Assembly: GCA_002377855.1 (NCBI GenBank)
Contig: DFQQ01000025.1
Span: 1 to 64,000, forward strand
Length of the DNA: 64,000 nucleotides
From: Acidovorax delafieldii
GTDB taxonomy: Bacteria; Pseudomonadota; Gammaproteobacteria; Burkholderiales; Burkholderiaceae_C
Direction of reading: 5' to 3'
Part shown: piece after piece, positions 18,354 to 26,429 of the stretch
Layout: each line of letters opens with the position of its first letter
Position numbering within the stretch: the stretch's first letter is position 1
Position numbers and translations under genes: made by a program
The notes under the pieces: generated by a model
Told to the model about the DNA's origin: nothing
The model's database searches: none
Seen by the model: only the letters and a program-made list of their open reading frames with translations

Positions 18354-18650
18354 TCAGTGGACCACTACGGGGTTTTGCGCCAGGCCGGCGTAGCGGTCCA
18401 GGGCGTCCTCCACCTCTTCTTGGGTGGGCGTATCGCGCTGCCAAGCGAGGATTTGCTGCTGGAACATCTCTGCCCAGGAACCATCCAGGTACACCTCCTT
18501 GCCTGACCGTTTGTCCACGATTTCAAAGCCGTGTCGGGCCAGTTGGGGCTTGGGCGGTGCCGTGTCATTGAGCGCCTGCGTAGAAATCTCCACGGCATCA
18601 GGCAGCATGTGGACCACCACAAAGGATTCAGAGTCGTAGAGCATTTGCAT
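18354..18650 (-). CDS. DUF3567 family protein
   Basis: This 98-aa protein opens with MQMLYDSESFVVVHMLPD, the usual start of DUF3567 proteins found across Burkholderiales. I chose the ATG at 18650 because that opening is the family start and GGGGGAA lies just upstream; the frame is open further but that part looks non-coding. A GFEIVDKRSGKEVYLDGSWA tract and a C-terminal EEVEDALDRYAGLAQNPVV helix are visible. No function is known. It converges on the AbrB-family gene with a shared hairpin between them. Confidence 0.88.
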   Translation of the reverse strand: MQMLYDSESFVVVHMLPDAVEISTQALNDTAPPKPQLARHGFEIVDKRSGKEVYLDGSWAEMFQQQILAWQRDTPTQEEVEDALDRYAGLAQNPVVVH

Positions 18651-18841
18651 GGTGTTCCCCCAGTCGATACACAAGTCAGATGACAGCGGGTGTGCAGAGT
18701 TCAAGGGGTGCCCCCCCAAACAGCGTTCACAGGCTCGCAACCAGTATTCCATGAATCCCGGCCTCCTTCGGCGTGGTGGGGCTTATTTGCGAAGTTGGCG
18801 CGCCCGCGCAACACGGGTGCGCGCAAGCCGGGAGGAACAGG

Positions 18842-20056
18842 TCAGGGTGGGCCACTGCTGCGCAGGCGCAGATCGGCAAAGTCGCCGCTGGCCTGCGTGA
18901 TCTTGATGCGCACGGGCAGATAGCCCATGCTCGGGGCCAGCCACAACTCGGCCTTTTGATCGTAGTCGCGCCGGGGCAGGCGCTGCAGCTTGAGCGTGGG
19001 CAAGGCGCCTGCTGGCAGGTTCAGGGTTTCTGTCGCTTCCACGGTAAAGGTCCAGCGGTCCGCGCTGGTGGCGCTCACCGTGGTCAGCGTGAGCTGGGTG
19101 CCAGGCACAAAGCGATCTGGCGTGGCGGCCAGCAGACCGGCCAGCTGGATGAAGACGCTCAGCCGGTCTTGCGCGCCGGGGCCAATGGCGGCTTCTGGGG
19201 TGTTGGCGCTGAAGGTGACGCGGCTGCGGGGGTAGTCAAAGTGGGCAGCCCGCTCGCTGCGGTTTTTGTCGCCAAAACGCTCGGGCTGCAGGCCTTGCGC
19301 GGTGACCATGCCCGTGCTGCGCTGGGTGCGTGAGCCCACCAGGAATGCGCTGATCTCTTGGCGCGCCTCGTACCGGGCGCCGTCGTGCTGCCACACCAGT
19401 TCTGCACGGGCTTGGTAGTCAAATTTCTTGGCTTGCCCTGCCACATCAAAGGAGAGCTTGACCGGCAAGGGCAGGCGTACTGGCGGCGGCGCAGTGCTTG
19501 CGCCCGCACCGCCGCCGGGTGGGGTGATGTCGACCCCCGCGCCTTCCTGCGCTGCGGAAGGGGACGGTGCTGCGCTGGCCGGCGGCAGGGGGGACGGTGC
19601 TGCCTCGGGCGGCGCAGGCACTGGCGGGACGGCTTCCGCCAGGTGTTCGGTACCTGCGCCAGAAGGGGTCGGTGCTTCCGCCTCGGCCACGTGGTCGGCG
19701 TTGTCGGTAGCCATGGCAACGGGGCTGGGCTCGTTGGTGGCAGCCTGTGCGGTCGGCGCGCTGTTGCGAGGCGGCGTTGCGGGAATTTTCTTGGGCGGCT
19801 TGGGTGGCTGTGGGGCCTGCGCGCCCGGGGGGGCGGCCGGTGCAGATAGAGCCGCTGCCGCCGGCAGTTGCGGCTGCGCGGCCACGCTGCGGGTGGTGAA
19901 CATGGGCCCTGCAGGTGCTGCAGCGCTTTCCCAGGACAGGGGCACGCCTTGCAGCACCAGCCAGTGCAGCACCAGGACGAGCGCCGTCAGGGCCAGCAGC
20001 GTGCGCCTTGGCATCAACGTGCCCCTGGGGCGTGGTGGCGCCAGCGGCGCACGCAT
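18842..20056 (-). CDS. DUF3108 protein with N-terminal membrane anchor and Pro/Ala-rich linker
   Basis: This 404-aa protein has one N-terminal membrane segment (about residues 18-36), a long Pro/Ala/Glu-rich spacer (about residues 65-190) like that of TonB, and a C-terminal DUF3108 domain (about 195-404) rich in beta strands. Landmarks of the domain are LSFDVAGQAKKFDYQARAEL and GYLPVRIKITQ. The layout suggests a domain held in the periplasm at a distance from the inner membrane. The start lies 4 bp after the IclR gene stop codon on the same strand, so the two are probably coupled. An inner ATG at 20014 is an alternative start. The function is unknown. Confidence 0.8.
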   Translation of the reverse strand: MRAPLAPPRPRGTLMPRRTLLALTALVLVLHWLVLQGVPLSWESAAAPAGPMFTTRSVAAQPQLPAAAALSAPAAPPGAQAPQPPKPPKKIPATPPRNSAPTAQAATNEPSPVAMATDNADHVAEAEAPTPSGAGTEHLAEAVPPVPAPPEAAPSPLPPASAAPSPSAAQEGAGVDITPPGGGAGASTAPPPVRLPLPVKLSFDVAGQAKKFDYQARAELVWQHDGARYEARQEISAFLVGSRTQRSTGMVTAQGLQPERFGDKNRSERAAHFDYPRSRVTFSANTPEAAIGPGAQDRLSVFIQLAGLLAATPDRFVPGTQLTLTTVSATSADRWTFTVEATETLNLPAGALPTLKLQRLPRRDYDQKAELWLAPSMGYLPVRIKITQASGDFADLRLRSSGPP

Positions 20057-20060
20057 TCAC

Positions 20061-20849
20061 TCATGCAAACCCTGCCCCCAGGTCTGAAGACAGCTGGGCC
20101 GCCGCAGCGCGCAGCCGGGTATCGATGGCGCCGCCCCACTCCGTGTCAAAGGTGGCCACCGAGCCGAGCGTGGTGATGCCCAGCGCCAAGTGGCCATCGG
20201 CGTCGAAAACGGGCGCACAAAACGCCACGATCCCGGGCAGCAGCGTGTCCATCACCCGGGCCATGCCGCGCTCTCGCACCTGCTCCAGCAACGCCTGGGC
20301 CTCTTTCAGCGTGGTCGGCACGTCGGTGCGGCGCAACTTGGCGGCCTGCGCCAGTTCATGCTGCAGCAAGGGGGCGACTGCGTCGGCAGGCATGTAGGCT
20401 GCAAAACAGCGCCCCGTGGCGGATGAGAGCAGCGGCATCACATCGCCCAGCCGGAGGTTGGCCGTGACCGCTTGCGGCGATTCTTCCCAATGCACGATGG
20501 TGGGCCCGTGATTGCCCCACACGGCCAGCGCCATGGTGTGCCCGATGGCTTCCATCCAGGCAGGAACACGCTCGCGGGCGAGTCGCATCGCGTCAAGCCG
20601 GGCGAGCGATGCCAGCCCCAGCTGGAGTGCGGCGGGCCCCAGGTCATAGCGGGCGGTGCGGGCGTCTTGCGTCACCAATCCCAGCCGCTGAAAGCTCACC
20701 AGGTAACGATGCGCCTTGGCTGCACTCATCCCGGCTGCGGCAGCAACGTCCTTGAGCATCAGTGGTCCGCGCGCACGCGTCAGCCCGTCCAGCAGCGCAA
20801 ACCCCACTTCTACGGACTGGATGCCTGCACGTTCTTTGTCCATGTGCAA
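20061..20849 (-). CDS. IclR-family transcriptional regulator
   Basis: This 262-aa DNA-binding protein has an N-terminal winged helix (about residues 8-70, with MLKDVAAAAGMSAAKAHRYL as recognition region) and a C-terminal IclR effector domain starting near residue 85. The effector domain shows LSSATGRCFAAYMP and FCAPVFDADGHLALGITTLG. It is divergent from the FAH-family hydrolase gene, with 113 bp between them holding a palindrome that is a plausible operator. It probably controls that hydrolase gene and senses a small organic acid. It is followed by the DUF3108 gene at 4 bp. Confidence 0.92.
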   Translation of the reverse strand: MHMDKERAGIQSVEVGFALLDGLTRARGPLMLKDVAAAAGMSAAKAHRYLVSFQRLGLVTQDARTARYDLGPAALQLGLASLARLDAMRLARERVPAWMEAIGHTMALAVWGNHGPTIVHWEESPQAVTANLRLGDVMPLLSSATGRCFAAYMPADAVAPLLQHELAQAAKLRRTDVPTTLKEAQALLEQVRERGMARVMDTLLPGIVAFCAPVFDADGHLALGITTLGSVATFDTEWGGAIDTRLRAAAAQLSSDLGAGFA

Positions 20850-20885
20850 TAAAATCGAGAGGTTTTGTTTAGTTAAATCAATTTA

Positions 20886-20901
20886 CCAAATCGTAATTTG
20901 G
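20886..20901. promoter_or_regulatory. Candidate IclR operator between divergent genes
   Basis: CCAAAT-CGTA-ATTTGG is a perfect inverted repeat with 6-base arms, placed 37 bp before the IclR start and about 60 bp before the FAH-family start. IclR regulators commonly bind AT-rich palindromes of about this size in divergent promoters. Assignment to this regulator is inferred from position only. Confidence 0.45.
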
Positions 20902-20962
20902 CGCGGGGCAGTTGGCCCGTCCCTTGCGCCGCTGAACACCTGAAAGACAGAGGTCTGGCTAC

Positions 20963-21979
20963 ATGAAACTTGCCACGTACAAAGACGGCTCGCGCGACGG
21001 CCAACTGCTTGTCGTCTCCCGCGATCTGGGAACTGCCCATTATGCGACTGGCATTGCCAGCAAGCTGCAGCAGGTGCTGGACGACTGGAGCTTCCTCTCG
21101 CCCCAATTGCAAGACCTGTACGACCAGCTCAATAGCGGCCGTGCACGCCATCCCTTCCCGTTTGACCCGGCCCAGTGCATGGCCCCGCTGCCCCGCGCCT
21201 ACCAGTGGGCCGATGGCTCTGCATACATCAACCACGTCGAACTGGTGCGAAAAGCGCGTAACTCCGAAGTGCCCGAGAGCTTCTACACCGACCCGCTCAT
21301 GTACCAGGGCGGCAGCGACGACTTCATCGGCCCCTGCGACCCGGTGGTGGTGCCCAGCGAAGCCATGGGCATCGACTTCGAGGCCGAGATTGCCGTCATC
21401 ACCGGCGACGTGAAGATGGGCGCCACACCCGAGCAGGCGCTCGAAGGCATTCGCCTGGTGATGATTGCCAACGATGTGAGCCTGCGCAACCTGATTCCGG
21501 CCGAGCTGGCCAAGGGCTTTGGCTTCTTCCAGAGCAAGCCCGCCACCGCCTTCAGCCCCGTGGCGGTGACGCTGGACGAACTGGGCGACGCCTGGGACCA
21601 CGGCCGCGTGAACCTCACCGTGCAGTCCACCTGGAATGGCCGCAAGGTCGGCATGTGCGATGCCGGGCCCGAGATGACCTTCCATTTCGGCCAACTGATT
21701 GCCCACATTGCCAAGACGCGCAACGTGCGCGCTGGCTCCATCGTGGGCAGTGGCACTGTCAGCAACAAGGGGGTGGAGCAAAAGGGGCGCATGGAATGGC
21801 CCAAGGGCTACAGCTGCATCGCCGAAAAGCGCTGCATCGAAACCATCCAGGACGGCCAGCCCAGCACCGAATTCATGAAGTTTGGCGACACCATCCGCAT
21901 CGAGGTCAAGGGCAAGGACGGCGCCAGCATCTTCGGTGCCATCGACCAGGAAATTGCCGCGCCCGGCGCAGCGGCCTAG
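20963..21979 (+). CDS. Fumarylacetoacetate hydrolase (FAH) family protein
   Basis: This 338-aa enzyme of the FAH superfamily cleaves or hydrates a beta-dicarbonyl type compound from an aromatic or sugar-acid pathway. Expected metal-binding acidic residues occur in IDFEAEIAVITGDVK (E-x-E) with a downstream Asp in IANDVSLRNL. SFYTDPLMYQGGSDDFIGP is also typical. Its length and N-terminal domain are close to true fumarylacetoacetase-like proteins of Burkholderiales. It is divergent from an IclR gene and followed by an Fe-dependent alcohol dehydrogenase. The exact substrate cannot be told from sequence. Confidence 0.88.
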   Translation: MKLATYKDGSRDGQLLVVSRDLGTAHYATGIASKLQQVLDDWSFLSPQLQDLYDQLNSGRARHPFPFDPAQCMAPLPRAYQWADGSAYINHVELVRKARNSEVPESFYTDPLMYQGGSDDFIGPCDPVVVPSEAMGIDFEAEIAVITGDVKMGATPEQALEGIRLVMIANDVSLRNLIPAELAKGFGFFQSKPATAFSPVAVTLDELGDAWDHGRVNLTVQSTWNGRKVGMCDAGPEMTFHFGQLIAHIAKTRNVRAGSIVGSGTVSNKGVEQKGRMEWPKGYSCIAEKRCIETIQDGQPSTEFMKFGDTIRIEVKGKDGASIFGAIDQEIAAPGAAA

Positions 21980-21980
21980 G

Positions 21981-22043
21981 TTTGAAGCCAAAAGTGCCTC
22001 TGGCGCTTTTCTATCAAGCGCGAGCAGCTATCGAATTTATAGC
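21981..22043. repeat. Copy of dispersed AGCGCTT-family palindromic repeat
   Basis: This intergenic copy lies just after the FAH-family stop codon. It contains GGCGCTTTTCTATCAAGCGC, an imperfect hairpin, followed by AGCAGCTAT and an AT-rich tail ending in ATTTATAGC. The same blocks, in the same order or reversed, occur at 24134, 31325, 33501, 54084 and 56121. It may act as a transcript end between the FAH and dehydrogenase genes. Confidence 0.6.
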
Positions 22044-22123
22044 GAATGGTGGGGCTGTCACCCATGGTGGCGCAAGGGTGGGGCAAAGGCGCTACGCTGC
22101 GCCTTTTAGCCCAAGGTCAGTTC

Positions 22124-23287
22124 ATGCTCAATTTCGACTTTCACAACCCCACCCGCATCCTCTTTGGCCAGGGCCGCGTTGCCGATCTGGACAAGCATGT
22201 CCCCGCCACCGCCAAAGTCCTGATCCTGGTGGGCGGCGCCAGTGCTGAGAAAAACGGCACGCTGGCCGAGGTGCGCGCCGCGCTGGGCAGCCGCCAGCAC
22301 GCCACCTTCAGCGGCATTGAGCCCAACCCCAGCTACGAAACCTCCATGCAGGCGGTGGCGCAGATCCGCGAAGGCGGGTTCGACTTTTTGCTGGCCGTGG
22401 GCGGCGGCTCCGTCATCGACGCCACCAAGTTCATCGCTGCCGCCGTGCTGTTTGAAGGCGGCGAACCCTGGGCTATTCTGGAAAAGTTTGGCCGCAACGT
22501 GCAGCGCGCGATGCCGTTTGGCGCTGTGCTCACCCTGCCCGCCACGGGTTCGGAGATGAACAACGGCAGCGTCATCACCCACCGCGCCAAGGGCGCCAAG
22601 CTGCCCTTTAGCAGCGAGCACACCTACCCCGTCTTCTCGGTGCTCGACCCCACCAAAACCTACACCTTGCCGCCCCAGCAACTGGCCAACGGCGTGGTCG
22701 ACGCGTTTGTGCACACGGTAGAGCAGTACCTGACCTACCCGGTGAATGCGCCCGTACAAGACCGCTTTGCCGAAGGCATCCTGCACACACTGATCGAAGT
22801 AGGCCCGCGCCTGCTGACTGCGCCGGAGCCGGTGTACGACGACCGTGCCAACCTGATGTGGGCCGCCACCATGGCGCTCAATGGCCTGATTGGCGCGGGT
22901 GTGCCGCAAGACTGGGCCACGCACATGATTGGCCATGAACTCACCGCGCTGCACGGCATTGACCACGCCCGCACGCTGGCCATCGTGCTGCCCGCGCTGC
23001 TCAATGAGCGCCGTGGCCCCAAGCGCGCCAAGCTGCTGCAGTACGCCGAGCGCGTGTGGGGCATCACCACCGGCAGCGAAGACGAGCGCATCACCGCCGC
23101 CATCGAGTGCACGCGCGGGTTCTTCGAAAGCATGGGCATCCGCACCCGCCTGTCGGGCTACGGCCTGGGCGCGGACGTGATCGAGAAAGTGATTGCCCAG
23201 CTCGAAGCCCACGGCATGGTCAAGCTGGGCGAGCAGCGCGAGATCACGCCAGCGGTGAGCCGCCGCATCCTCGAAGCAGCGCTGTAA
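22124..23287 (+). CDS. Iron-containing alcohol dehydrogenase (YqhD/BDH type)
   Basis: This group III metal-dependent NAD(P)H alcohol/aldehyde oxidoreductase is 387 aa from the chosen ATG, which has an AAGGT site 9 bases upstream; the frame is open further upstream through the intergenic repeat. FNPTRILFGQGR-like opening residues, the nucleotide loop VGGGSVIDATKFIA, and the metal site HMIGHELTALHGIDHAR are visible, the last supplying the His ligands. The opening and length fit the BDH/YqhD branch that reduces a broad range of aldehydes. The physiological substrate is unknown. A strong terminator follows. Confidence 0.9.
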   Translation: MLNFDFHNPTRILFGQGRVADLDKHVPATAKVLILVGGASAEKNGTLAEVRAALGSRQHATFSGIEPNPSYETSMQAVAQIREGGFDFLLAVGGGSVIDATKFIAAAVLFEGGEPWAILEKFGRNVQRAMPFGAVLTLPATGSEMNNGSVITHRAKGAKLPFSSEHTYPVFSVLDPTKTYTLPPQQLANGVVDAFVHTVEQYLTYPVNAPVQDRFAEGILHTLIEVGPRLLTAPEPVYDDRANLMWAATMALNGLIGAGVPQDWATHMIGHELTALHGIDHARTLAIVLPALLNERRGPKRAKLLQYAERVWGITTGSEDERITAAIECTRGFFESMGIRTRLSGYGLGADVIEKVIAQLEAHGMVKLGEQREITPAVSRRILEAAL

Positions 23288-23306
23288 GCCAACGCCGCGA
23301 TTGAGC

Positions 23307-23360
23307 GCGCCGCAGTACCCAACAGCCTTGCTTGGGGGTACTGTGGCGCTTTGTTTTTTT
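23307..23360 (+). terminator. Rho-independent terminator after the alcohol dehydrogenase
   Basis: A 14-base stem (GCGCCGCAGTACCC at 23307-23320 with GGGTACTGTGGCGC at 23336-23349, one G-T wobble) is followed at once by TTTGTTTTTTT. This is the clearest intrinsic terminator of the window, and it separates the dehydrogenase from the DJ-1/PfpI gene. Confidence 0.9.
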
Positions 23361-23403
23361 ACAACCGGTTTTTAGATTCCCCTGAACAAAGAGAGCAATA
23401 CCC

Positions 23404-24084
23404 ATGGCACACATCCTCATGGTTCTGACGTCCCACGACCAACTGGGCAACACTGGCAAAAAGACCGGCTTCTGGCTGGAAGAGTTTGCCGCTCCGTACT
23501 ACGTGTTCAAAGATGCAGGCGCGCAAATCACGCTCGCATCTCCCCACGGCGGCCAGCCACCGCTGGACCCCAAAAGCGATGACGAAAGCGCCCAGACCGA
23601 CGCGACGCGCCGCTTCAAGGCCGATGCCGAAGCGCAAAAGCAGCTGGCCAGCACGGTGCCGCTGTCCAGCGTGAAGGCCGAAGAATTTGACGCCGTGTTC
23701 TACCCCGGCGGCCACGGCCCGCTGTGGGACTTGGCCGAAGACGCGCAGTCGATCGCCCTCATCGAAAAGACCTTTGCCGCTGGCAAACCGCTGGCGCTGG
23801 TGTGCCACGCGCCGGGCGTGCTGCGCCACACCAAGGCACCCGATGGGGCGCCGCTGGTGAAGGGCAAAAAGGTGACGGGCTTTACCAACACCGAGGAAGA
23901 CGCGGTGCAGTTGACCGACGTCGTGCCGTTCCTGGTGGAAGACATGCTCAAGGCCAACGGCGGCGTGTATTCCAAAGGCGCCGACTGGGCGCCCTATGTG
24001 CTGACCGATGGCACGCTGATCACGGGGCAGAACCCCGCCTCGTCTGAGCCGGGCGCCCATGCGGTGCTCCAGTTGCTGGGGTAA
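23404..24084 (+). CDS. DJ-1/PfpI-family protein (Hsp31/glyoxalase III-like)
   Basis: This 226-aa cytoplasmic protein of the class I glutamine amidotransferase-like fold shows the nucleophile elbow ALVCHAPGVL, whose Cys sits after a YPGGHGP oxyanion segment. The early motif GFWLEEFAAPYYVF supplies the Glu typical of Hsp31/YhbO-like members. Relatives act as chaperones or glutathione-independent glyoxalases. It stands alone after a strong terminator with an AGAGAGCAA site before the ATG, so it likely has its own promoter. Stress protection is a fair guess; a specific substrate is not. Confidence 0.88.
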   Translation: MAHILMVLTSHDQLGNTGKKTGFWLEEFAAPYYVFKDAGAQITLASPHGGQPPLDPKSDDESAQTDATRRFKADAEAQKQLASTVPLSSVKAEEFDAVFYPGGHGPLWDLAEDAQSIALIEKTFAAGKPLALVCHAPGVLRHTKAPDGAPLVKGKKVTGFTNTEEDAVQLTDVVPFLVEDMLKANGGVYSKGADWAPYVLTDGTLITGQNPASSEPGAHAVLQLLG

Positions 24085-24133
24085 CTCCGCTGCGCAGGCC
24101 TTGTGCTCCCGCCAGCGGGTTGGGCGCTGGATT

Positions 24134-24195
24134 GTGATGAAAACGGGCGCTAATGCCCGTCCATCCAGCGCCGGTAGCTATTCAATCGATAGCGC
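24134..24195. repeat. Copy of dispersed AGCGCTT-family palindromic repeat
   Basis: This copy sits in the gap between the convergent DJ-1/PfpI and molybdopterin oxidoreductase genes. It has GGCGCTAATGCCCGTCCATC, then CAGCGCC and GTAGCTATTCAATCGATAGC, an order shared with the copy at 21981. Its place suggests a role as transcript end. Confidence 0.55.
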
Positions 24196-24215
24196 TGTAA
24201 AGGCCTGCGCCGTGT

Positions 24216-26297
24216 TCAGGCTGCGGCGCTTGCGATGGCCTCTACTTCCACCAGGCAGTCGTAGAACGTGGGGGCACGGCCCAGGTCGGTCAGGGCCTGG
24301 CTGGTCAACTCGTTCACATTGGTACCGTTCAGCCCCAACTTGCGCCACCAGATGCCCAGCCCGTTCACCACGCCGGGGCGCGCACGGGGCGATACCTCGG
24401 CGTGGCATTCGTAGCTGCCGCGATCATTGAACACCCGCACGGTGCTGCCATCAACGATTCCGCGGGCGGCGGCGTCATCGGCGTGCATCTCCAGCAGCGG
24501 GCGGCCTTCAATGCCGCGCAGGCTTTTGACGTTGACGAAGGTCGAGTTCAGAAAATTGCGTGCGGGCGGCGAGATCATGGCCAGTGGGTGACGGGCATCG
24601 GTACCCTGCAACTCGTGGTTGGGCAGGTGGTTGGGCAGGCCGTCCAACCCCTGTGCTGCAAGGCGTGCGCTGAAAAACTCGCATTTGCCGGACGGCGTAG
24701 GAAACGCGCCCTGGGCAAAGGGTGCGTCGGCAACGGCCAGCGTGGCAAAGCCCTGGGCTTGCAGCAGTGTGTAGTCCACCGCGTCGCCAAAAGCCTGGCG
24801 GCACAGTGCTTCGTCGCTGTCGGCAAAGCAGGGCTCGGTGAAGCCCATGCGCTCGGCCAAGTCCCGGAAGATCTGTGCATTGCTGCGTGCTTCGCCAACA
24901 GGAGCGACGGCCGGGCGGTTGAGCAGCACGTCGGTATGGCCGTAGGCCAGGTGCACGTCCCAATGCTCCAGCTGCGTGGTGGCAGGCAGGATGTAGTCCG
25001 CGTAATCGGCCGTATCGGTCTGAAAGTGCTCCAGCACTACCGTGAAGAGATCCTCGCGGGCAAAACCCTGGACCACCTTGGCCGAATCGGGAGCCACGGC
25101 GACGGGGTTGCTGTTGTAGACCACCACGGCCTCCACCTTGGGGCCGAAAACAGGTGAGGACTCGCGCAGCAGATCATCACCAATGGTCACCATGTTGATG
25201 GTGCGCGGCGTGCCCCCGGGCAGCAGGTCAGGCCGCTGCAGCGCCGCCCGCTGTGCGGGAAATTGCCCCGAGCTGGACAGCAGCATCCCGCCTGCGCGGT
25301 GCCGCCACGCGCCCGTGAGCGCTGGAAGGCAAGCGACGGCGCGCACAGCGTTGCCACCGCCGCGCACCCGTTGCATGCCGTAGTTCAGACGAATCGCCGC
25401 GGGCGTGGTGGTGCCATAGTCGCGGGCGAGTTGGCGGATCTGCTCGGCGGGCACCCCGCAGATCTGGGCCGCGCGCTCGGGCGAGAACGTGAGGGCGCGT
25501 TCGCGCAAGTGGTCCCAGCCCAGGGTGTGGCGGGCGATGTAGTCGTGGTCCAGCCAGTCGTGGGCGATCAGCTCGTGCATCAATGCGAGCGCCAGCGCGG
25601 CATCGGTGCCTGGGCGCAGGGCGATGTGCTCATGGCACTTGTCGGCCGTCTCGCTCTTGCGCGGATCAATGCACACCAGCTTGGCGCCGTTGCGCTTGGC
25701 CTGCTGCGCGTAGCGCCAGAAGTGCAGGTTGCTGCCAATCGAGTTGCTGCCCCAGATGAGGATGAGCTTGGATTCGGCGAAGAACTCCACCTTCATGCCC
25801 ACCTTGCCGCCGAGGGTGTGCACCAGCGCCTCGGCCCCGGCCGACGCGCAGATGGTGCGGTCCAGTTGAGAGGCGCCCAGCTTGTGGAAGAACCGCCGGT
25901 CCATGCTCTCGCCCTGCACCATGCCCATGGTGCCCGCATAGCTGTAGGGCAGGATGGCTTCGGGTGCGCGCGCGGCGATGGCTTGCAGGCGCTGGGCGAT
26001 GTCGCTCAGGGCTGCATCCCAGCTCACTGGCGCAAATTCCCCGCGGCCCTTGGGGCCTGTGCGCCTGAGGGGGGTGAGGATGCGTTCTGGGTGGTACGTG
26101 CGCTCGGTGTACTTGCTGACCTTGGCACAAAGCACCCCGTCGGTGTGCGGGTGTGCGGGGTTGCCCTGGACGCGCGTGGCCACGCCACCCTCCACGGTGG
26201 TGATCAGGCTGCAGGTATCAGGGCAGTCGTGCGGGCAGGCGCCGCGCACCGTCAATACCGCCGCGGGTGTGGGGTTTACGCTAATAGATGCAGACAT
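24216..26297 (-). CDS. Cytoplasmic molybdopterin oxidoreductase (DMSO reductase superfamily)
   Basis: This 693-aa enzyme should carry a bis-MGD molybdenum cofactor and one [4Fe-4S] cluster. Cluster ligands lie in ACPHDCPDTCSL (near residues 20-31) with the fourth Cys in GVLCAKVSKY. The cofactor-binding segments LIWGSNSIGSN, DPRKSETAD and the C-terminal RVFNDRGSYECHAEVSP domain are in order. No Tat signal is seen, so it is cytoplasmic. The ATG at 26297 starts just before the conserved N-terminus; upstream frame sequence overlaps the divergent LivK gene and is not coding. The substrate is unknown. No partner subunit gene lies next to it. Confidence 0.9.
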   Translation of the reverse strand: MSASISVNPTPAAVLTVRGACPHDCPDTCSLITTVEGGVATRVQGNPAHPHTDGVLCAKVSKYTERTYHPERILTPLRRTGPKGRGEFAPVSWDAALSDIAQRLQAIAARAPEAILPYSYAGTMGMVQGESMDRRFFHKLGASQLDRTICASAGAEALVHTLGGKVGMKVEFFAESKLILIWGSNSIGSNLHFWRYAQQAKRNGAKLVCIDPRKSETADKCHEHIALRPGTDAALALALMHELIAHDWLDHDYIARHTLGWDHLRERALTFSPERAAQICGVPAEQIRQLARDYGTTTPAAIRLNYGMQRVRGGGNAVRAVACLPALTGAWRHRAGGMLLSSSGQFPAQRAALQRPDLLPGGTPRTINMVTIGDDLLRESSPVFGPKVEAVVVYNSNPVAVAPDSAKVVQGFAREDLFTVVLEHFQTDTADYADYILPATTQLEHWDVHLAYGHTDVLLNRPAVAPVGEARSNAQIFRDLAERMGFTEPCFADSDEALCRQAFGDAVDYTLLQAQGFATLAVADAPFAQGAFPTPSGKCEFFSARLAAQGLDGLPNHLPNHELQGTDARHPLAMISPPARNFLNSTFVNVKSLRGIEGRPLLEMHADDAAARGIVDGSTVRVFNDRGSYECHAEVSPRARPGVVNGLGIWWRKLGLNGTNVNELTSQALTDLGRAPTFYDCLVEVEAIASAAA

Positions 26298-26429
26298 TTT
26301 TTCGTGGCCGTCTGAAAATTCGAATGTAATGACTTGTATACCGCCGTGCAGAGGGCTACCCGCATCGCGGCACCCGACAGTGTGGCGGTTATACGTTGCC
26401 CCCGAAACAAAACCAACAATGAACCTACT

